Positions 8,032 to 16,895 are shown, counted from the stretch's first letter. The stretch is DNA of 42,256 bases from Candidatus Limnocylindrales bacterium (GCA_035626395.1 DASPNR010000001.1:1-42256); one strand, 5' to 3'. Numbers and translations: made by a program. The notes: a model not told the origin generated them from the sequence alone.

Positions 8032-8508
8032 TTAAGCGGCGACTGCTTTGATGAGCCCGAACGACAGAACGACCGCCTCGGAGAGATTGCCGCCCGTGTA
8101 GTTTCGGAGGGAGATTCGGAAGGAGCCGGCGGCGACAGCATCGACCGTGACTGTGTAGGAGTCGGCGGTGGCGCCGGACTTGATGTTGACGGTGACGACG
8201 TCCGTTGCCGCGACGACGCTGTTCGTCACCGTGAACCCCACGCTCGTCCCCGCGTTCAGGGCAGCGTTGTTCATCGTGATCGTGCCACAGGGCTTGTTGA
8301 TCGTTACGCCTGTACTCTTGCTTGTGGCCTGCGTCACGGCGCCACCCGTGCCGGATACGTAACCGATGCCATTTGAGCTCGCCAGCATCGTGTTGGTGAC
8401 CTCGGCCGTCCCAATCGTCACGGTTGGCTGTGCAATCAGATTTAGCTTGGTGAAAGTGATCGGGTCCGACGCCGACGTGAAGGTATAGCCTGGAGTGACG
8501 TTGGCCAT
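8032..8508 (-). CDS. Phage structural protein, decoration/fibre-like domain
   Basis: A 158-residue protein. The C-terminal 110 residues (from GIGYVSGTGGAVTQATSKST) match a beta-rich domain I recall as widespread in phage virion proteins. In it, YxxGxGGxVTQxTSK is followed by alternating strands and an IxxRNxxxGxLSEAVxLxF ending. Its ATG overlaps the stop of the nozzle gene (ATGA). Decoration, fibre-tip or head-fibre use are all possible. The longer frame to 9168 is only antisense-free readthrough inside the nozzle gene. Confidence 0.65.
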   Translation of the reverse strand: MANVTPGYTFTSASDPITFTKLNLIAQPTVTIGTAEVTNTMLASSNGIGYVSGTGGAVTQATSKSTGVTINKPCGTITMNNAALNAGTSVGFTVTNSVVAATDVVTVNIKSGATADSYTVTVDAVAAGSFRISLRNYTGGNLSEAVVLSFGLIKAVAA

Positions 8509-11039
8509 CAGAGTACCTGAGTGAAATTGTTGCGGTCGCCGGTACGCGCTTCCCCGCCAATGCCGTTCAGCGACAGCACGCCTTGCGCGTTTTCGACCTT
8601 GTACCAGACCAGCCGGCCCTTGCGCCGGAAGATGAGCGGAATACGGTAGTCCTGCCGCATCTCCGGTAGGAACCCGCTTTGCGGCTGGATGCTTTCGCTC
8701 GGCAGCCCCGCATAATCCTTCCTGCCAGCGCGGTTGTAGTTGTCGCCGGAATTGTTGAGATTGTACATCGAATCCCCGAAAATCCACGACTGCGACCGCG
8801 AATAGGTCTGGTTCGTGATGAGCGCCGAGGACTCGGAAGCCCCGTCCACGTACGCCGTGACGGAGTAGGACGGCCGCCACGTCGAGATGTCCGCCCACAT
8901 ACGGCGGTTGACGCGGTTCTCGTCGGTCATGCGGTAGGCTCGCGTTGTCACCGAAGACGAAATCTCCGCTACCGTTGTCCCGGTTATGTCGTTTGAGCCT
9001 TCGTCCGTGACGAAGATTCGCCCGTCCTCCGTGATCGCATGCATGCGTTGAAGGCCGAGATAGTTCGCGACTGCCCATCCTTGGATAGACATGCCGAGGC
9101 CATCGGCGAAATTCCATTCCCCGTACCAATTCTCCGTAACGAAATTGTAGACGACTACCGCGTTGCAAACGGTCGAGTTGTCCAGCGGGATGGCCACGTA
9201 GAGCTTGTTGTCGTTGTAGCCCATCGAGACCTTGTACGCGAAATTCCAGTTCACCCGGTTGAACAGGCGCTGGATGTTCCGCGACAGGGGAAGCGTCTTG
9301 TGCTGGACCGCGTTGTTTGTCGCCGTGAGCGTGATTAGGTTGATGTTCCGGTCGCTCATGTACACGACGTCGGGCCCGACCGACACAACGGCGTTGATTC
9401 CAATGGCGCCCACCTGTCGCGTAATCTCCGTGGCGACAATGTCGCCGAGGGAGCCGTCAACACCGCTTATTGCCAGAATGCTTCGATTCTTGAAGACGAG
9501 GATCGTGGTGTCGCCAAAGGGGTAGGTAGTGACTAGGTAGTTGGAATCGCCCTTCGACAGGTTAAACGAGTTGTCGAGATTATTCCAAGTAGTGAAGTCC
9601 AGCACGTCGGATGCAGATAACGTGTCCTTGCCATCAATGGCCCAAAGACGATTCTGGCAATACAAGGCTTGGACACTCGCCGGAATCGAGCCGGTGGCCA
9701 CCGTAAATGTCGTTGACCAGTCCCCATCCCAGACGAGCGGCGTCTCATTGGGCCCGCGGAATATATAGACCTTGTTATTGGCCTGAACTAACGTGGACTG
9801 TTCGGACACCTCCTCACCGGACGGGTAGTCTACCACGCGCGGAGTGCTACCGTGAGCATAGAAGAACGCTGAGTATGCACCAGCCAACGCAACATAAATG
9901 GCGCCTGGGTCGTTGGGGTCCGAGAAATTTGAGGAGGCATAGATGCCACCCGAAGATACCAGCACCTGCTGGGCAATCGTCGAGTTGCCTGAGACTCCAA
10001 CAAACAATCCTTTTCCGTAGGTAATGGCTGAGCCAGACCAACTACTAGGAATTGTGCGGGTGCTCCATGTTATACCGTCCGATGACACAATGACGTGTGG
10101 GCCGTTAGAGACGGCCACAAAGATACCACTGCCGGCCCCGTAGACGACGGACACCCACGCCCGCGCGGACTCTGGATTGGCTCGTGCCGTCCATGTCACC
10201 CCATCAGGCGATGTCATGATGCGTGATCCACTGCCAGCTAAAGCGACTGCGACGAAAACGCCGTTCCCATATGCCACTGAGGTCCAATCATCGTCGGCGG
10301 CTGACGCTCTTGCGGTCCACGTGATTCCGTCGGAAGACGACATCACGCGGTTGCCGGTGCCCGTCGTGGACACAGCAACAAACACCCCGTTTCCATACGC
10401 TACCGACTTCCACCTGTTATTCGCGGCCGATGTTCGACTTGTCCACGTGATCCCATCCGGACTGGTCATCACGCCGTCGCTAGCCACCGCCTGAGCCACC
10501 GCGACGAACAGCCCATTCCCATATGTTACCGAATTCCAACTGGACCCCTCTGAGGCCGATCGGGTGGTCCATGTTATTCCGTCCGCGGAAGTCATTATCG
10601 CCGTCGCAGCGACCCCGTCGCTGTTCACGGCGACATATGTGCCCGAACCAAATGCGACAGCCACCCACGTCCCGAACATGGAGCTGGAACGAATTGTCCA
10701 TGCAGTACCATCCGGAGAGGTCATCACTTGATTCGTGGTGGGACCTGGAGCGGCGTTCCTGGACACAGCAACAAAAAGGTTGTCGCCGAAGGTAACCGAA
10801 CTCCACGAGTTCGACTGGGCTTGGGTTCTCAATGTCCACCCAAATGCCACAGAAGCCGTGCATACGAACCCCCCGCGCGTGACCGCATCCTGCGTGCTGA
10901 AATCGACGTTCACCGCATCCTGAACCAGACGCGGGCCCAGGTTCTCTGGCGTCGTGTACTGATCGACCCCGACAAAGCCGTCGTCGCCGTCCGCAATCGG
11001 AACGTCGTCCATCGGGCCATATGTCCGGTAACGGTCCAT
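8508..11039 (-). CDS. Tail nozzle (T7 gp12-like) with inserted beta-propeller
   Basis: An 843-residue protein. Residues 1-65 (PENLGPRLVQDAVNVDF) and about 370-843 look like the tail-tube/nozzle protein of podoviruses, all-beta with patterns such as YCQNRLWAIDGKDTLSASD and VVYNFVTENWYGEW. Between them lie seven repeats of about 42 residues, each with W-x-SV-x-YGNG-x-FVAV followed by MTSPDGITWT-x-R. These are the blades of a WD/BNR-type seven-bladed propeller, absent from ordinary nozzles. It lies downstream of the adaptor and fibre-like genes. The nozzle assignment rests on architecture and position; propeller geometry is inferred from the repeat. Confidence 0.65.
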   Translation of the reverse strand: MDRYRTYGPMDDVPIADGDDGFVGVDQYTTPENLGPRLVQDAVNVDFSTQDAVTRGGFVCTASVAFGWTLRTQAQSNSWSSVTFGDNLFVAVSRNAAPGPTTNQVMTSPDGTAWTIRSSSMFGTWVAVAFGSGTYVAVNSDGVAATAIMTSADGITWTTRSASEGSSWNSVTYGNGLFVAVAQAVASDGVMTSPDGITWTSRTSAANNRWKSVAYGNGVFVAVSTTGTGNRVMSSSDGITWTARASAADDDWTSVAYGNGVFVAVALAGSGSRIMTSPDGVTWTARANPESARAWVSVVYGAGSGIFVAVSNGPHVIVSSDGITWSTRTIPSSWSGSAITYGKGLFVGVSGNSTIAQQVLVSSGGIYASSNFSDPNDPGAIYVALAGAYSAFFYAHGSTPRVVDYPSGEEVSEQSTLVQANNKVYIFRGPNETPLVWDGDWSTTFTVATGSIPASVQALYCQNRLWAIDGKDTLSASDVLDFTTWNNLDNSFNLSKGDSNYLVTTYPFGDTTILVFKNRSILAISGVDGSLGDIVATEITRQVGAIGINAVVSVGPDVVYMSDRNINLITLTATNNAVQHKTLPLSRNIQRLFNRVNWNFAYKVSMGYNDNKLYVAIPLDNSTVCNAVVVYNFVTENWYGEWNFADGLGMSIQGWAVANYLGLQRMHAITEDGRIFVTDEGSNDITGTTVAEISSSVTTRAYRMTDENRVNRRMWADISTWRPSYSVTAYVDGASESSALITNQTYSRSQSWIFGDSMYNLNNSGDNYNRAGRKDYAGLPSESIQPQSGFLPEMRQDYRIPLIFRRKGRLVWYKVENAQGVLSLNGIGGEARTGDRNNFTQVL

Positions 11040-11206
11040 CAGATTACAGGCTTCGTCGCCTCCGCGAGTTTAGCCTCCAACTCCGTTATCTTCGCCTGCA
11101 AAGCGTCCCGCTCCTCAAACGCTCGCGCGAGGTTCGCGATCAAGTCGCGAACGTTGTTCTGCGCCAGCTGGGCCGTGATGTCCGCCTGCCGATGTTCGAG
11201 CGTCAT
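11039..11206 (-). CDS. Small coiled-coil protein (55 aa)
   Basis: The ATG at 11204-11206 opens 55 codons (MTLEHRQADITAQLAQNN), ending KPVI and a TGA that overlaps the nozzle ATG by one base. Its own start overlaps the stop of the gene upstream. The sequence is one long heptad helix (AFEERDALQAKITELEAKLAE split around charged residues). The tight coupling on both sides makes this a real gene. A small chaperone or tail accessory role is only a guess. Confidence 0.7.
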   Translation of the reverse strand: MTLEHRQADITAQLAQNNVRDLIANLARAFEERDALQAKITELEAKLAEATKPVI

Positions 11207-11502
11207 CACAAGCCTCCCGCGATTTCACTACGACGGCGAATAAGCGCCGCGAGCTGCGCATCGGTCACGGTTACACCGCCTCCGACCGAAACGGTGGTTT
11301 GGGTGGCGGGCGCCGCAAGTAGATCAAAGGACACCGCCAACTCTTTAGAAGACTCCTCCGAGTCGTTTGGGTCAGCATCATTGACGTAACGCCTTTTGAA
11401 AGCGGATGTGCATGTAACGCTGACCGGATTGGTGCCACCGTTTTGGTACACCGGCACAGCTGAGAATCCAGCCATGCGATACGTAGAACGCGAGTAGGGC
11501 AT
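11206..11502 (-). CDS. Unknown virion-operon protein (98 aa)
   Basis: An unrecognised 98-residue protein with a beta-rich middle (GGTNPVSVTCTSAF, then ELAVSFDLLAAPATQTTVSV). The end contains a helix with DAQLAALIRRRSEIAGGL. The stop overlaps the start of the coiled-coil gene. It lies between a fibre-like gene and the nozzle, so a structural or assembly role is likely. Confidence 0.6.
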   Translation of the reverse strand: MPYSRSTYRMAGFSAVPVYQNGGTNPVSVTCTSAFKRRYVNDADPNDSEESSKELAVSFDLLAAPATQTTVSVGGGVTVTDAQLAALIRRRSEIAGGL

Positions 11503-11511
11503 TGCTGTGTG

Positions 11512-12201
11512 CTATTTAGCGATCCAACCTGTATTCCCTGCGCCAGACTCCTTGACGTACAGGGTGGTCGACGCACCGCCGTCCGTGCGGAGGAACAGTG
11601 AACCAACAGGAGCTGTGACCGCACCCTCCGGCGTTCCGGTTCCCGCGCGAATCTGCGTCGTTCCACTCAGGAGTAGCCGCAACGCGTGAAGTTCCGCGTA
11701 GCCTCCGTCGTCCGCTGTGATAACCTGTAGTGCAGCGCTCAGACGCTTCAGCGCCGGGAAGCTCGCGGACGTCCCGCCGAACTGAAGGCGGCTAAAGTCC
11801 GTGGCGGCGGCGTTTGAAATTCTAAGGACGCCGTCAGCCGCGGCCGACAGCCTCGTGCTTCCCGTTGTGATGTAAATGTTCCCGGCCCCTCGAACCTCGC
11901 CCGCGAAGGTCGCGTTCTGCGAGGAGTCCAAGGTGAGTGCCGTTACGCCGCCCGACTGCAAAATCAGCGACCGTCCCGAGGCGGCAGTGAGGAGGGCGTT
12001 TTGGCCAGAATCCCACGCCATGGCTCCCGTCGTGTCGGCGACGGTGACGGCGCTGTTTTGAATCAACGTGCCGGTAGTACCGTCCCAGCGTACGATCGCG
12101 TTGTCCGTCGTCGTTGACGAAGAGCTACCAACGGGCGACACTGACCCGGCCGGACGGTTGGCGTTGTTTCCTAGGACAACGGGATTGCCAGAAAGGGCCA
12201 T
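11512..12201 (-). CDS. Tail/head fibre-like protein
   Basis: A 229-residue protein, rich in Ser/Thr/Gly/Ala and predicted to be all beta. The segment SSSTTTDNAIVRWDGTTGT, then LIQNSAVTVADTTG, and the C-terminal PEGAVTAPVGSLFLRTDGG are typical of phage tail-fibre shafts and tips. There are no enzyme motifs. It lies among adaptor and nozzle genes. A receptor-binding or appendage function is likely but the receptor cannot be read from sequence. Confidence 0.65.
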   Translation of the reverse strand: MALSGNPVVLGNNANRPAGSVSPVGSSSSTTTDNAIVRWDGTTGTLIQNSAVTVADTTGAMAWDSGQNALLTAASGRSLILQSGGVTALTLDSSQNATFAGEVRGAGNIYITTGSTRLSAAADGVLRISNAAATDFSRLQFGGTSASFPALKRLSAALQVITADDGGYAELHALRLLLSGTTQIRAGTGTPEGAVTAPVGSLFLRTDGGASTTLYVKESGAGNTGWIAK

Positions 12202-12205
12202 GGGA

Positions 12206-12553
12206 TTAGATCGCGCTTGGGCTGACTTGAATCGCCGCGTTAGTGCTCCCTTGGCGGATGAACTTCGCGGCGTTGAACCGCTCTTTCTTCCACGTCATCA
12301 TCTGGCCGGCATAGAGCCGGTGCCCGTTCGTGCTCGTGGGCGCGCTCCCGTCGAAGGTCACCATCACGTCGGCGTCCTGCACGTCGAGTTCAACGGTAAC
12401 GACGTAGGATTGCGTGTAGGCCGTCCCCTGAACGCCGCCCGCAGTACTGTCCACGGTGATGCGCTGGTCCGCGATCTGTGCGCCCGCATTGTCGCGCGCG
12501 GGAAGCGTGTAGAGGTTTACGATGCCACTAGGGCCGGATGCGCCTGCTGCCAT
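12206..12553 (-). CDS. Small beta-rich structural protein
   Basis: A 115-residue protein with strands such as YVVTVELDVQDADVMVTFDG and a GHRLYAGQMMTWKKERF segment. This looks like a jelly-roll or cement-type protein. It has an AAGGAA Shine-Dalgarno-like sequence a few bases before the ATG. Neighbours are the adaptor upstream and the fibre-like gene downstream. It could be a decoration or fibre-attachment protein. Confidence 0.55.
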   Translation of the reverse strand: MAAGASGPSGIVNLYTLPARDNAGAQIADQRITVDSTAGGVQGTAYTQSYVVTVELDVQDADVMVTFDGSAPTSTNGHRLYAGQMMTWKKERFNAAKFIRQGSTNAAIQVSPSAI

Positions 12554-12567
12554 GGTGATTCCTTGGG

Positions 12568-13872
12568 TTAGTAAATTCGGGCCTGTGAGGTGACGTGGGT
12601 CTGAACTTTCATTGGGAGAACCCAGCCCATCTGCCGCTCCTGCCGGTCAAACTCCTGGTCGAGCCGGTTGTTCGCGACCTGTTCGGCGCCTTGCGCCTTG
12701 TCCATCTGGCCGTCCGAAAGCAGCCACTCGGAGTAGACACGGTAGCAGATGAAATCGAAGAACACCGCCGGGATCTCCAGCAGCTCCCACTTGCTCGGCG
12801 TATCGTCCGGGTCTTGGCCGGCCGACGTGGCGGCGAGGCATTTGTAGTAGTTCGATTTCCCGTCGGCCGCCGTGTAGTAGATCTGGTCGCCGATCGCGTA
12901 CGTATCCGTCGCGTCGAAGTCGTCGCCTTCAAACGTCGGGCACCGCTTGCGGAAGTAGAGCCACACCAGGTTCGGCATCGGCGCCACGTAGTTGACGGGC
13001 TGCACGAAACCGCCCCCGCCAAACTCCGGGATGATCTGGATGCCGCTCGGCGTGAGCTCGTATCCCTGCGGCCGCGGGTTGTTCGGCCATACGGGACTGT
13101 CGCGCCACACCTGAAAAACGGCCTCAATCTCACTCTCTCCCGTCTGGTCCCACGGGATGAGCATGCTGTCCGGGCTGGGGTAGGTCGTCTGCTGGAGCGA
13201 GGCCCCCCAGAAATACAATCCCTTGGTGACATCGCCTGCGTAGCTGATCGTGCTCCCGTCCGTCGACACCTGGAGCGCGACCGAGCCGCTTCCGGCCGTG
13301 CTCGAGCTGGTGAGCGTCGCCGTGCAGAGAAAGAACCCGTTCGGCTCCGCCTGAATGCTCGTGTTCGTGAAGTTCGAGACGGTGCCGATGACGCCGGTGG
13401 AGACGTTGAAAAACGCCGTGTAGGTCGTCGTCCCGTCGGAAACGGAGAGGTACGCGTAGCTGCGACCGAGCGCGCGCGCATAAAACGACACCTGGTAGCC
13501 GGTCGTCGGGAAGAAGGCGATGGATTGCGCCGTCTTGTGCTCGCCGTTCGTGACAGTCTCCAGCGCCTTGGACGCAGTAACGCGACTGTCCGCCGGGTTG
13601 GCGAGGGCGTTAGCCGTGACGGTCAGGTTCGTCGCCGTCCACGCTGCGTTCGTCAGGTTGTTCGGCGACGTGAGCAGGTTCCCGATGAATCGGGCCTCCC
13701 CATAGGGGCAGACGTCCAGCCATGGCCCGCGTTCCCACGCCTCCTTGATCGCGGGGGTGAACGAGCCATTCCAGAGCGTCGCAACGTCCGTGGGAATCAG
13801 GTCGCGAGAAATGCCGCAAAGGTCAGCCTCGCGGTTGACGAAATCCGAATACGCTTTGGTGGCGACGGCCAT
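12568..13872 (-). CDS. Tail adaptor (T7 gp11-like) with inserted CBM-like domains
   Basis: A 434-residue protein, about twice a normal adaptor (about 200 residues). Residues 1-62 (NGSFTPAIKEAWERGPW) and about 225-310 plus the C-terminus (VYSEWLLSDGQMDKAQGAEQ, then MGWVLPMK) fit the podovirus head-tail adaptor. Residues about 64-225 are a jelly-roll, carbohydrate-binding-like insertion (NLLTSPNNLTNAAWTATN, then FSFYARALG-type strands). Residues about 325-370 (YAIGDQIYYTAADGKSNYYK, ending PSKWELL) resemble a small chitin-binding-type module with its conserved aromatic residues. Carbohydrate binding is inferred from family resemblance. Confidence 0.6.
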   Translation of the reverse strand: MAVATKAYSDFVNREADLCGISRDLIPTDVATLWNGSFTPAIKEAWERGPWLDVCPYGEARFIGNLLTSPNNLTNAAWTATNLTVTANALANPADSRVTASKALETVTNGEHKTAQSIAFFPTTGYQVSFYARALGRSYAYLSVSDGTTTYTAFFNVSTGVIGTVSNFTNTSIQAEPNGFFLCTATLTSSSTAGSGSVALQVSTDGSTISYAGDVTKGLYFWGASLQQTTYPSPDSMLIPWDQTGESEIEAVFQVWRDSPVWPNNPRPQGYELTPSGIQIIPEFGGGGFVQPVNYVAPMPNLVWLYFRKRCPTFEGDDFDATDTYAIGDQIYYTAADGKSNYYKCLAATSAGQDPDDTPSKWELLEIPAVFFDFICYRVYSEWLLSDGQMDKAQGAEQVANNRLDQEFDRQERQMGWVLPMKVQTHVTSQARIY

Positions 13873-14216
13873 CAGGCGGGTTTGCCGTTCAGGAAGGTCT
13901 TCCCGTGGCGAAGCGCGTGCTGCTTCGGGCGCCAGCCCGGCGAACGATACTGCGGGTTGTCCGTGAAAAACGCGTGTACGAACGCCGGGTCATCCCAGCA
14001 GCCCGGGTATTGCAGGTTCCATCGGTGGTAGATGCGCCCGGGAACTTCGCCCATCTTCTGCCCCAAGCCCTGTTTCAGGGCCAAGGGGCCCTCGGCTTGG
14101 AGCTTTGCAGCCAATGCCGGCGCCTCCGCCTCGAGCTTGGCCTTTTCCGCCGGGAACGTGGCCACGACCTCGTCGATGGCCTCGCGCATGAACTGGCTGG
14201 TTGCTTCGTCGCTCAT
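13872..14216 (-). CDS. Unknown virion-operon protein (114 aa)
   Basis: A 114-residue helical protein. The N-terminal half is a charged helix (AEKAKLEAEAPALAAKLQAE). The C-terminal half is aromatic and basic (IYHRWNLQYPGCWDDPAF, then HALRHGKTFLNGKPA). Its stop overlaps the ATG of the adaptor gene (ATGA). Position between capsid/decoration and adaptor suggests a head-completion or assembly role, not demonstrable from the sequence. Confidence 0.6.
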   Translation of the reverse strand: MSDEATSQFMREAIDEVVATFPAEKAKLEAEAPALAAKLQAEGPLALKQGLGQKMGEVPGRIYHRWNLQYPGCWDDPAFVHAFFTDNPQYRSPGWRPKQHALRHGKTFLNGKPA

Positions 14217-14225
14217 AAAGTGGAA

Positions 14226-14268
14226 GGGGAGGGCGGCGCCAGCTTCCCCATGAATTGCCGCCCTCCCC
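14226..14268 (-). terminator. Strong hairpin after decoration gene
   Basis: A perfect 12-bp inverted repeat (GGGGAGGGCGGC at 14226-14237 with GCCGCCCTCCCC at 14257-14268) encloses a 19-base loop. It lies in the 76-bp gap between the decoration gene and the 114-residue gene. On the leftward transcript only a weak U run follows. An attenuator or mRNA-stabilising 3' end below the capsid genes is more likely than a full terminator. Confidence 0.55.
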
Positions 14269-14292
14269 CGTGCTAAGCGTGGGCTAGATCCG

Positions 14293-14754
14293 TTAGCCCA
14301 ACTTGGTCGTGTCGAGGATGGACAGGTAGATGTCCAGTTCCCCGGCGGTCAGCGCGGACGGCGAACCGCCCGTCGCGTTCGTGAACGTCGCGACCATCGA
14401 GGCGGACGCCGTGCCGGACACGGCATTCGCCGACAGGCCCGTGGCGCCACTCTTCACGCCCGCAGTCAGGATCGACTGCGCCGTGATGAAGGCGTTCGTG
14501 CTCGTGGTCGTGCCAACGATCATCGTCATCGCGGTCGTGCCCGCGAAGGCGGTCGTGACGTTGGCGAGGGCGTTCGTCGCAACCCACTTGTCGGGGGTCG
14601 CGCCGAGCGTCATCGTAACCGTGTCGGTCGAGCCCGTGCCGTAAGCGATGTCGGAAAACAGAACCTTGTATTTCTGGTTTCCGCTGCTCAGGCGTTCGAT
14701 GTTGTCGAGCGGCGACGTGCGCGTGCGCGCGATGGTAACAGCAGTATCGGCCAT
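14293..14754 (-). CDS. Putative capsid decoration protein
   Basis: A 153-residue, Ala/Thr/Ser/Gly-rich, beta-rich protein (SSGNQKYKVLFSDIAYGTGS, then MTLGATPDKWVATNALANVT). It is directly downstream of the major capsid gene with a strong AGGAGG Shine-Dalgarno before its ATG, as for abundant head proteins. There is no Cys or catalytic motif. Position and composition suggest a head decoration or stabilising protein. Confidence 0.6.
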   Translation of the reverse strand: MADTAVTIARTRTSPLDNIERLSSGNQKYKVLFSDIAYGTGSTDTVTMTLGATPDKWVATNALANVTTAFAGTTAMTMIVGTTTSTNAFITAQSILTAGVKSGATGLSANAVSGTASASMVATFTNATGGSPSALTAGELDIYLSILDTTKLG

Positions 14755-14784
14755 GGTAAGTTCCTCCTGTTGCTGGGTTGTTGG

Positions 14785-15786
14785 TTAGGAGGTGGCGGCG
14801 AACTTGCCCAAGCCCGCCGGGTTCTTGCACATGAGCGTCAGCGTCGTGGAAACGAACCCACGCGGGCCGCCGCCCTGATCCTCGAGCTCGCGCGAGTACA
14901 TGCCGATCATCGTGCCGATGCCGACCAACTCGCGGTTGATGACGTAGCCGCGCGCCTGCTGCTGCGCGGTGACGCTCCAGGGCGTCGCACCATCCAGGAG
15001 CCCGTTGAACAGGTCGGGGATGATTTCGACCGTGTGAAAGTCGCCCTCGTAGAAGGAGACATTGAGGTCGATTCGATGCGACTCGGCGTCCTGCGTGACT
15101 TGGTAGGTCTTCGTGGTGCCGTTCGAGCCGGTGGCGCGCTGGAAGTTGCTGATCGCCTTCTTGAGGTTGGGGCCAGCGTAGAGCGTGTACTTCCGGGCGC
15201 CGCCGACGCGCTGGAAGATGCTCTGGAAAACGGCGTTGAAGTTCGCCTCGGTGAGAGACGCCGTCGCCGTGGTGTCGATGGAGGCCGATGGCGTGCGGTA
15301 GGTGGCCGGGACGTCCGCCGGGCCCGCCGAGTCGATCCAGTCACCGAGGGCGCGGAGCTTGTTCGGGACTGAGCCATTGCCCTGCTGGCGGTCGTTGTCG
15401 GAGCCAATGCAGGCTTCGATGGACCGCTTGACCTCCTGCATGGCCTTCGTCTTCGAGTTGGCCTTTTCGGACGCGATGCCGGCCGGGTCGCTCGCCTCCT
15501 GCTCCTCCGAGACCGCCCACGGGCGGCGGAAGCGCTGGATGTACGAGCCGATGCGGGCGCGGTTCTCGGCCTCGTTGTTGAAGGCTTGGACGTCGCGACC
15601 CTCAACGACGCCCGAGAAGTCGACGGGCGCCAGGCTGTCCATCTGCCATTCCTGGTAGACGTTGGACGGCCGCGGGGTCTTGGGGAAGGAGGACAGCTTT
15701 GGCGTGTCCTCCGGATCGAGAATCGTCAGGAAATTCGTGAGGTCTTCACGATTCGACGGCTGATTGTAAGTGGTGGCTTGAGCCAT
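14785..15786 (-). CDS. Major capsid protein, SU10-like
   Basis: A 333-residue protein. The N-terminus (NREDLTNFLTILDPEDTPKL, then SSFPK) matches the SU10-type/DUF5309 capsid family, in which a tail arm carries a DPxxTP-like motif. The middle has the long charged helix around VSEEQEASDPAGIASEK and QEVKRSIEACIGSDNDRQ. Further on comes TLYAGPNLKKAISNF and a C-terminal beta region (IGMYSRELEDQGGG). It lies between the scaffold gene upstream and the decoration gene downstream. Confidence 0.85.
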   Translation of the reverse strand: MAQATTYNQPSNREDLTNFLTILDPEDTPKLSSFPKTPRPSNVYQEWQMDSLAPVDFSGVVEGRDVQAFNNEAENRARIGSYIQRFRRPWAVSEEQEASDPAGIASEKANSKTKAMQEVKRSIEACIGSDNDRQQGNGSVPNKLRALGDWIDSAGPADVPATYRTPSASIDTTATASLTEANFNAVFQSIFQRVGGARKYTLYAGPNLKKAISNFQRATGSNGTTKTYQVTQDAESHRIDLNVSFYEGDFHTVEIIPDLFNGLLDGATPWSVTAQQQARGYVINRELVGIGTMIGMYSRELEDQGGGPRGFVSTTLTLMCKNPAGLGKFAATS

Positions 15787-15788
15787 GA

Positions 15789-16895
15789 CTAGCGAGAGGT
15801 TCGAGCGAGTTCGCGTTGCGCGAGGAACTTGGCTGCATCGCTGCCGCTGACGTTACCTTTCGCCTTCAACTCACTCTCTGCCTTCGCTAGCTGCTGCCTC
15901 TGGGCCGTCGCCGGCGCGCGCGGGGCGCTTGCGGCGCCCGCACTGACGGCGGTCTGGTCGCTCGCGGGCTTCGGCGTCGGCGCCTTGGGCTTTTCCTTCG
16001 CCTTGCTCGCGGCTTGCTCGCGCTCCTGCATCGCCTGCAAGCCGACGACTGCCGCCCCAAGAAGCGTGTTCTTGAAGGGGCTGTTGTTCAGCTCGGGGTG
16101 ATGCCTAAGAAGCATCTGCGCCGTTAGGTATTCGGGGGCTGTCCGGTCCCGGAGGAACGGAAACTTCTCGAATGCCTTCTGGTCGGCGTTATGCCGCTGT
16201 TGCAGGAACGCCGCGCGGGCCGGGATGTAATCGTCGAGGTGGGCTTGCGCCTCGCGCCTAATCTGGCGAAGGGACTCCTTCGTCCAGCCTTCGGGAAGCT
16301 GCTCGCCGTCGCGGGCACGCTCAAGGGCGTCCTCCGCAAAGCGAATCGCCTCCTTGGCGTCCGCGTGGAGCTTTTGCAGCCCCGCGATGTCCTCAACTTT
16401 CGCGAGAGGTGAACCGTCGGGAATGGCTGGCGCGGCGACTTGCGGTGAGTGGGTCTGCGCGGCCTGCATGTCGGCCAGCTGCGCCTGTACCCCTTGTAGT
16501 TGCGCCTCCAGCGCCTTCCGTTTCACCGTCTCCCGATTAACAATCTTCTGGAAGGCGGCCTTCTGCTCTGGCGTGAGAGTGGTTGACTGGGAAAGATCGT
16601 CGGACGCTTCCTCGGTCTCGGACTCCGTGTTTTGAATTTCGGCGGAGGCTTCGGCTTCGGGCTGCGTCTCGGCAGAGGTGCCCTTCGGCTCCTCTTCTGC
16701 GGCTGGGTTTGCGCCTTCCGATTTCTCGGCGACCTCCTGCTCCGCAGTCGGCGCGCTCTCCGAGTTGGCTTGCTCCTTTTTCAGGAACAGCGCAGCGGCT
16801 TGCGCTCCGGTCAGGTTGTCAGCGCCCTTCTCCTTGCCATCGCGCATTTGGGTTTCCCCGGGTTGCGAAGCTGCCCCTTGTGTCTCGCTTGCCAT
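15789..16895 (-). CDS. Scaffolding protein
   Basis: A 368-residue protein, acidic and disordered for the first 110 residues (EEEPKGTSAETQPEAEASAE). A coiled coil follows (about 105-150, FQKIVNRETVKRKALEAQLQ), then a helical core (about 170-290) and a basic C-terminus (KAKGNVSGSDAAKFLAQREL). This profile and the place directly before the major capsid gene are typical of phage scaffolds. I choose the ATG at 16893-16895 (MASETQG); a TTG four codons upstream is less likely. Confidence 0.75.
   Translation of the reverse strand: MASETQGAASQPGETQMRDGKEKGADNLTGAQAAALFLKKEQANSESAPTAEQEVAEKSEGANPAAEEEPKGTSAETQPEAEASAEIQNTESETEEASDDLSQSTTLTPEQKAAFQKIVNRETVKRKALEAQLQGVQAQLADMQAAQTHSPQVAAPAIPDGSPLAKVEDIAGLQKLHADAKEAIRFAEDALERARDGEQLPEGWTKESLRQIRREAQAHLDDYIPARAAFLQQRHNADQKAFEKFPFLRDRTAPEYLTAQMLLRHHPELNNSPFKNTLLGAAVVGLQAMQEREQAASKAKEKPKAPTPKPASDQTAVSAGAASAPRAPATAQRQQLAKAESELKAKGNVSGSDAAKFLAQRELARTSR

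Noticed and set aside
12595..14031. 478-residue plus-strand open frame
   Set aside because: Arg/Val-rich antisense of the adaptor gene with no domain pattern.
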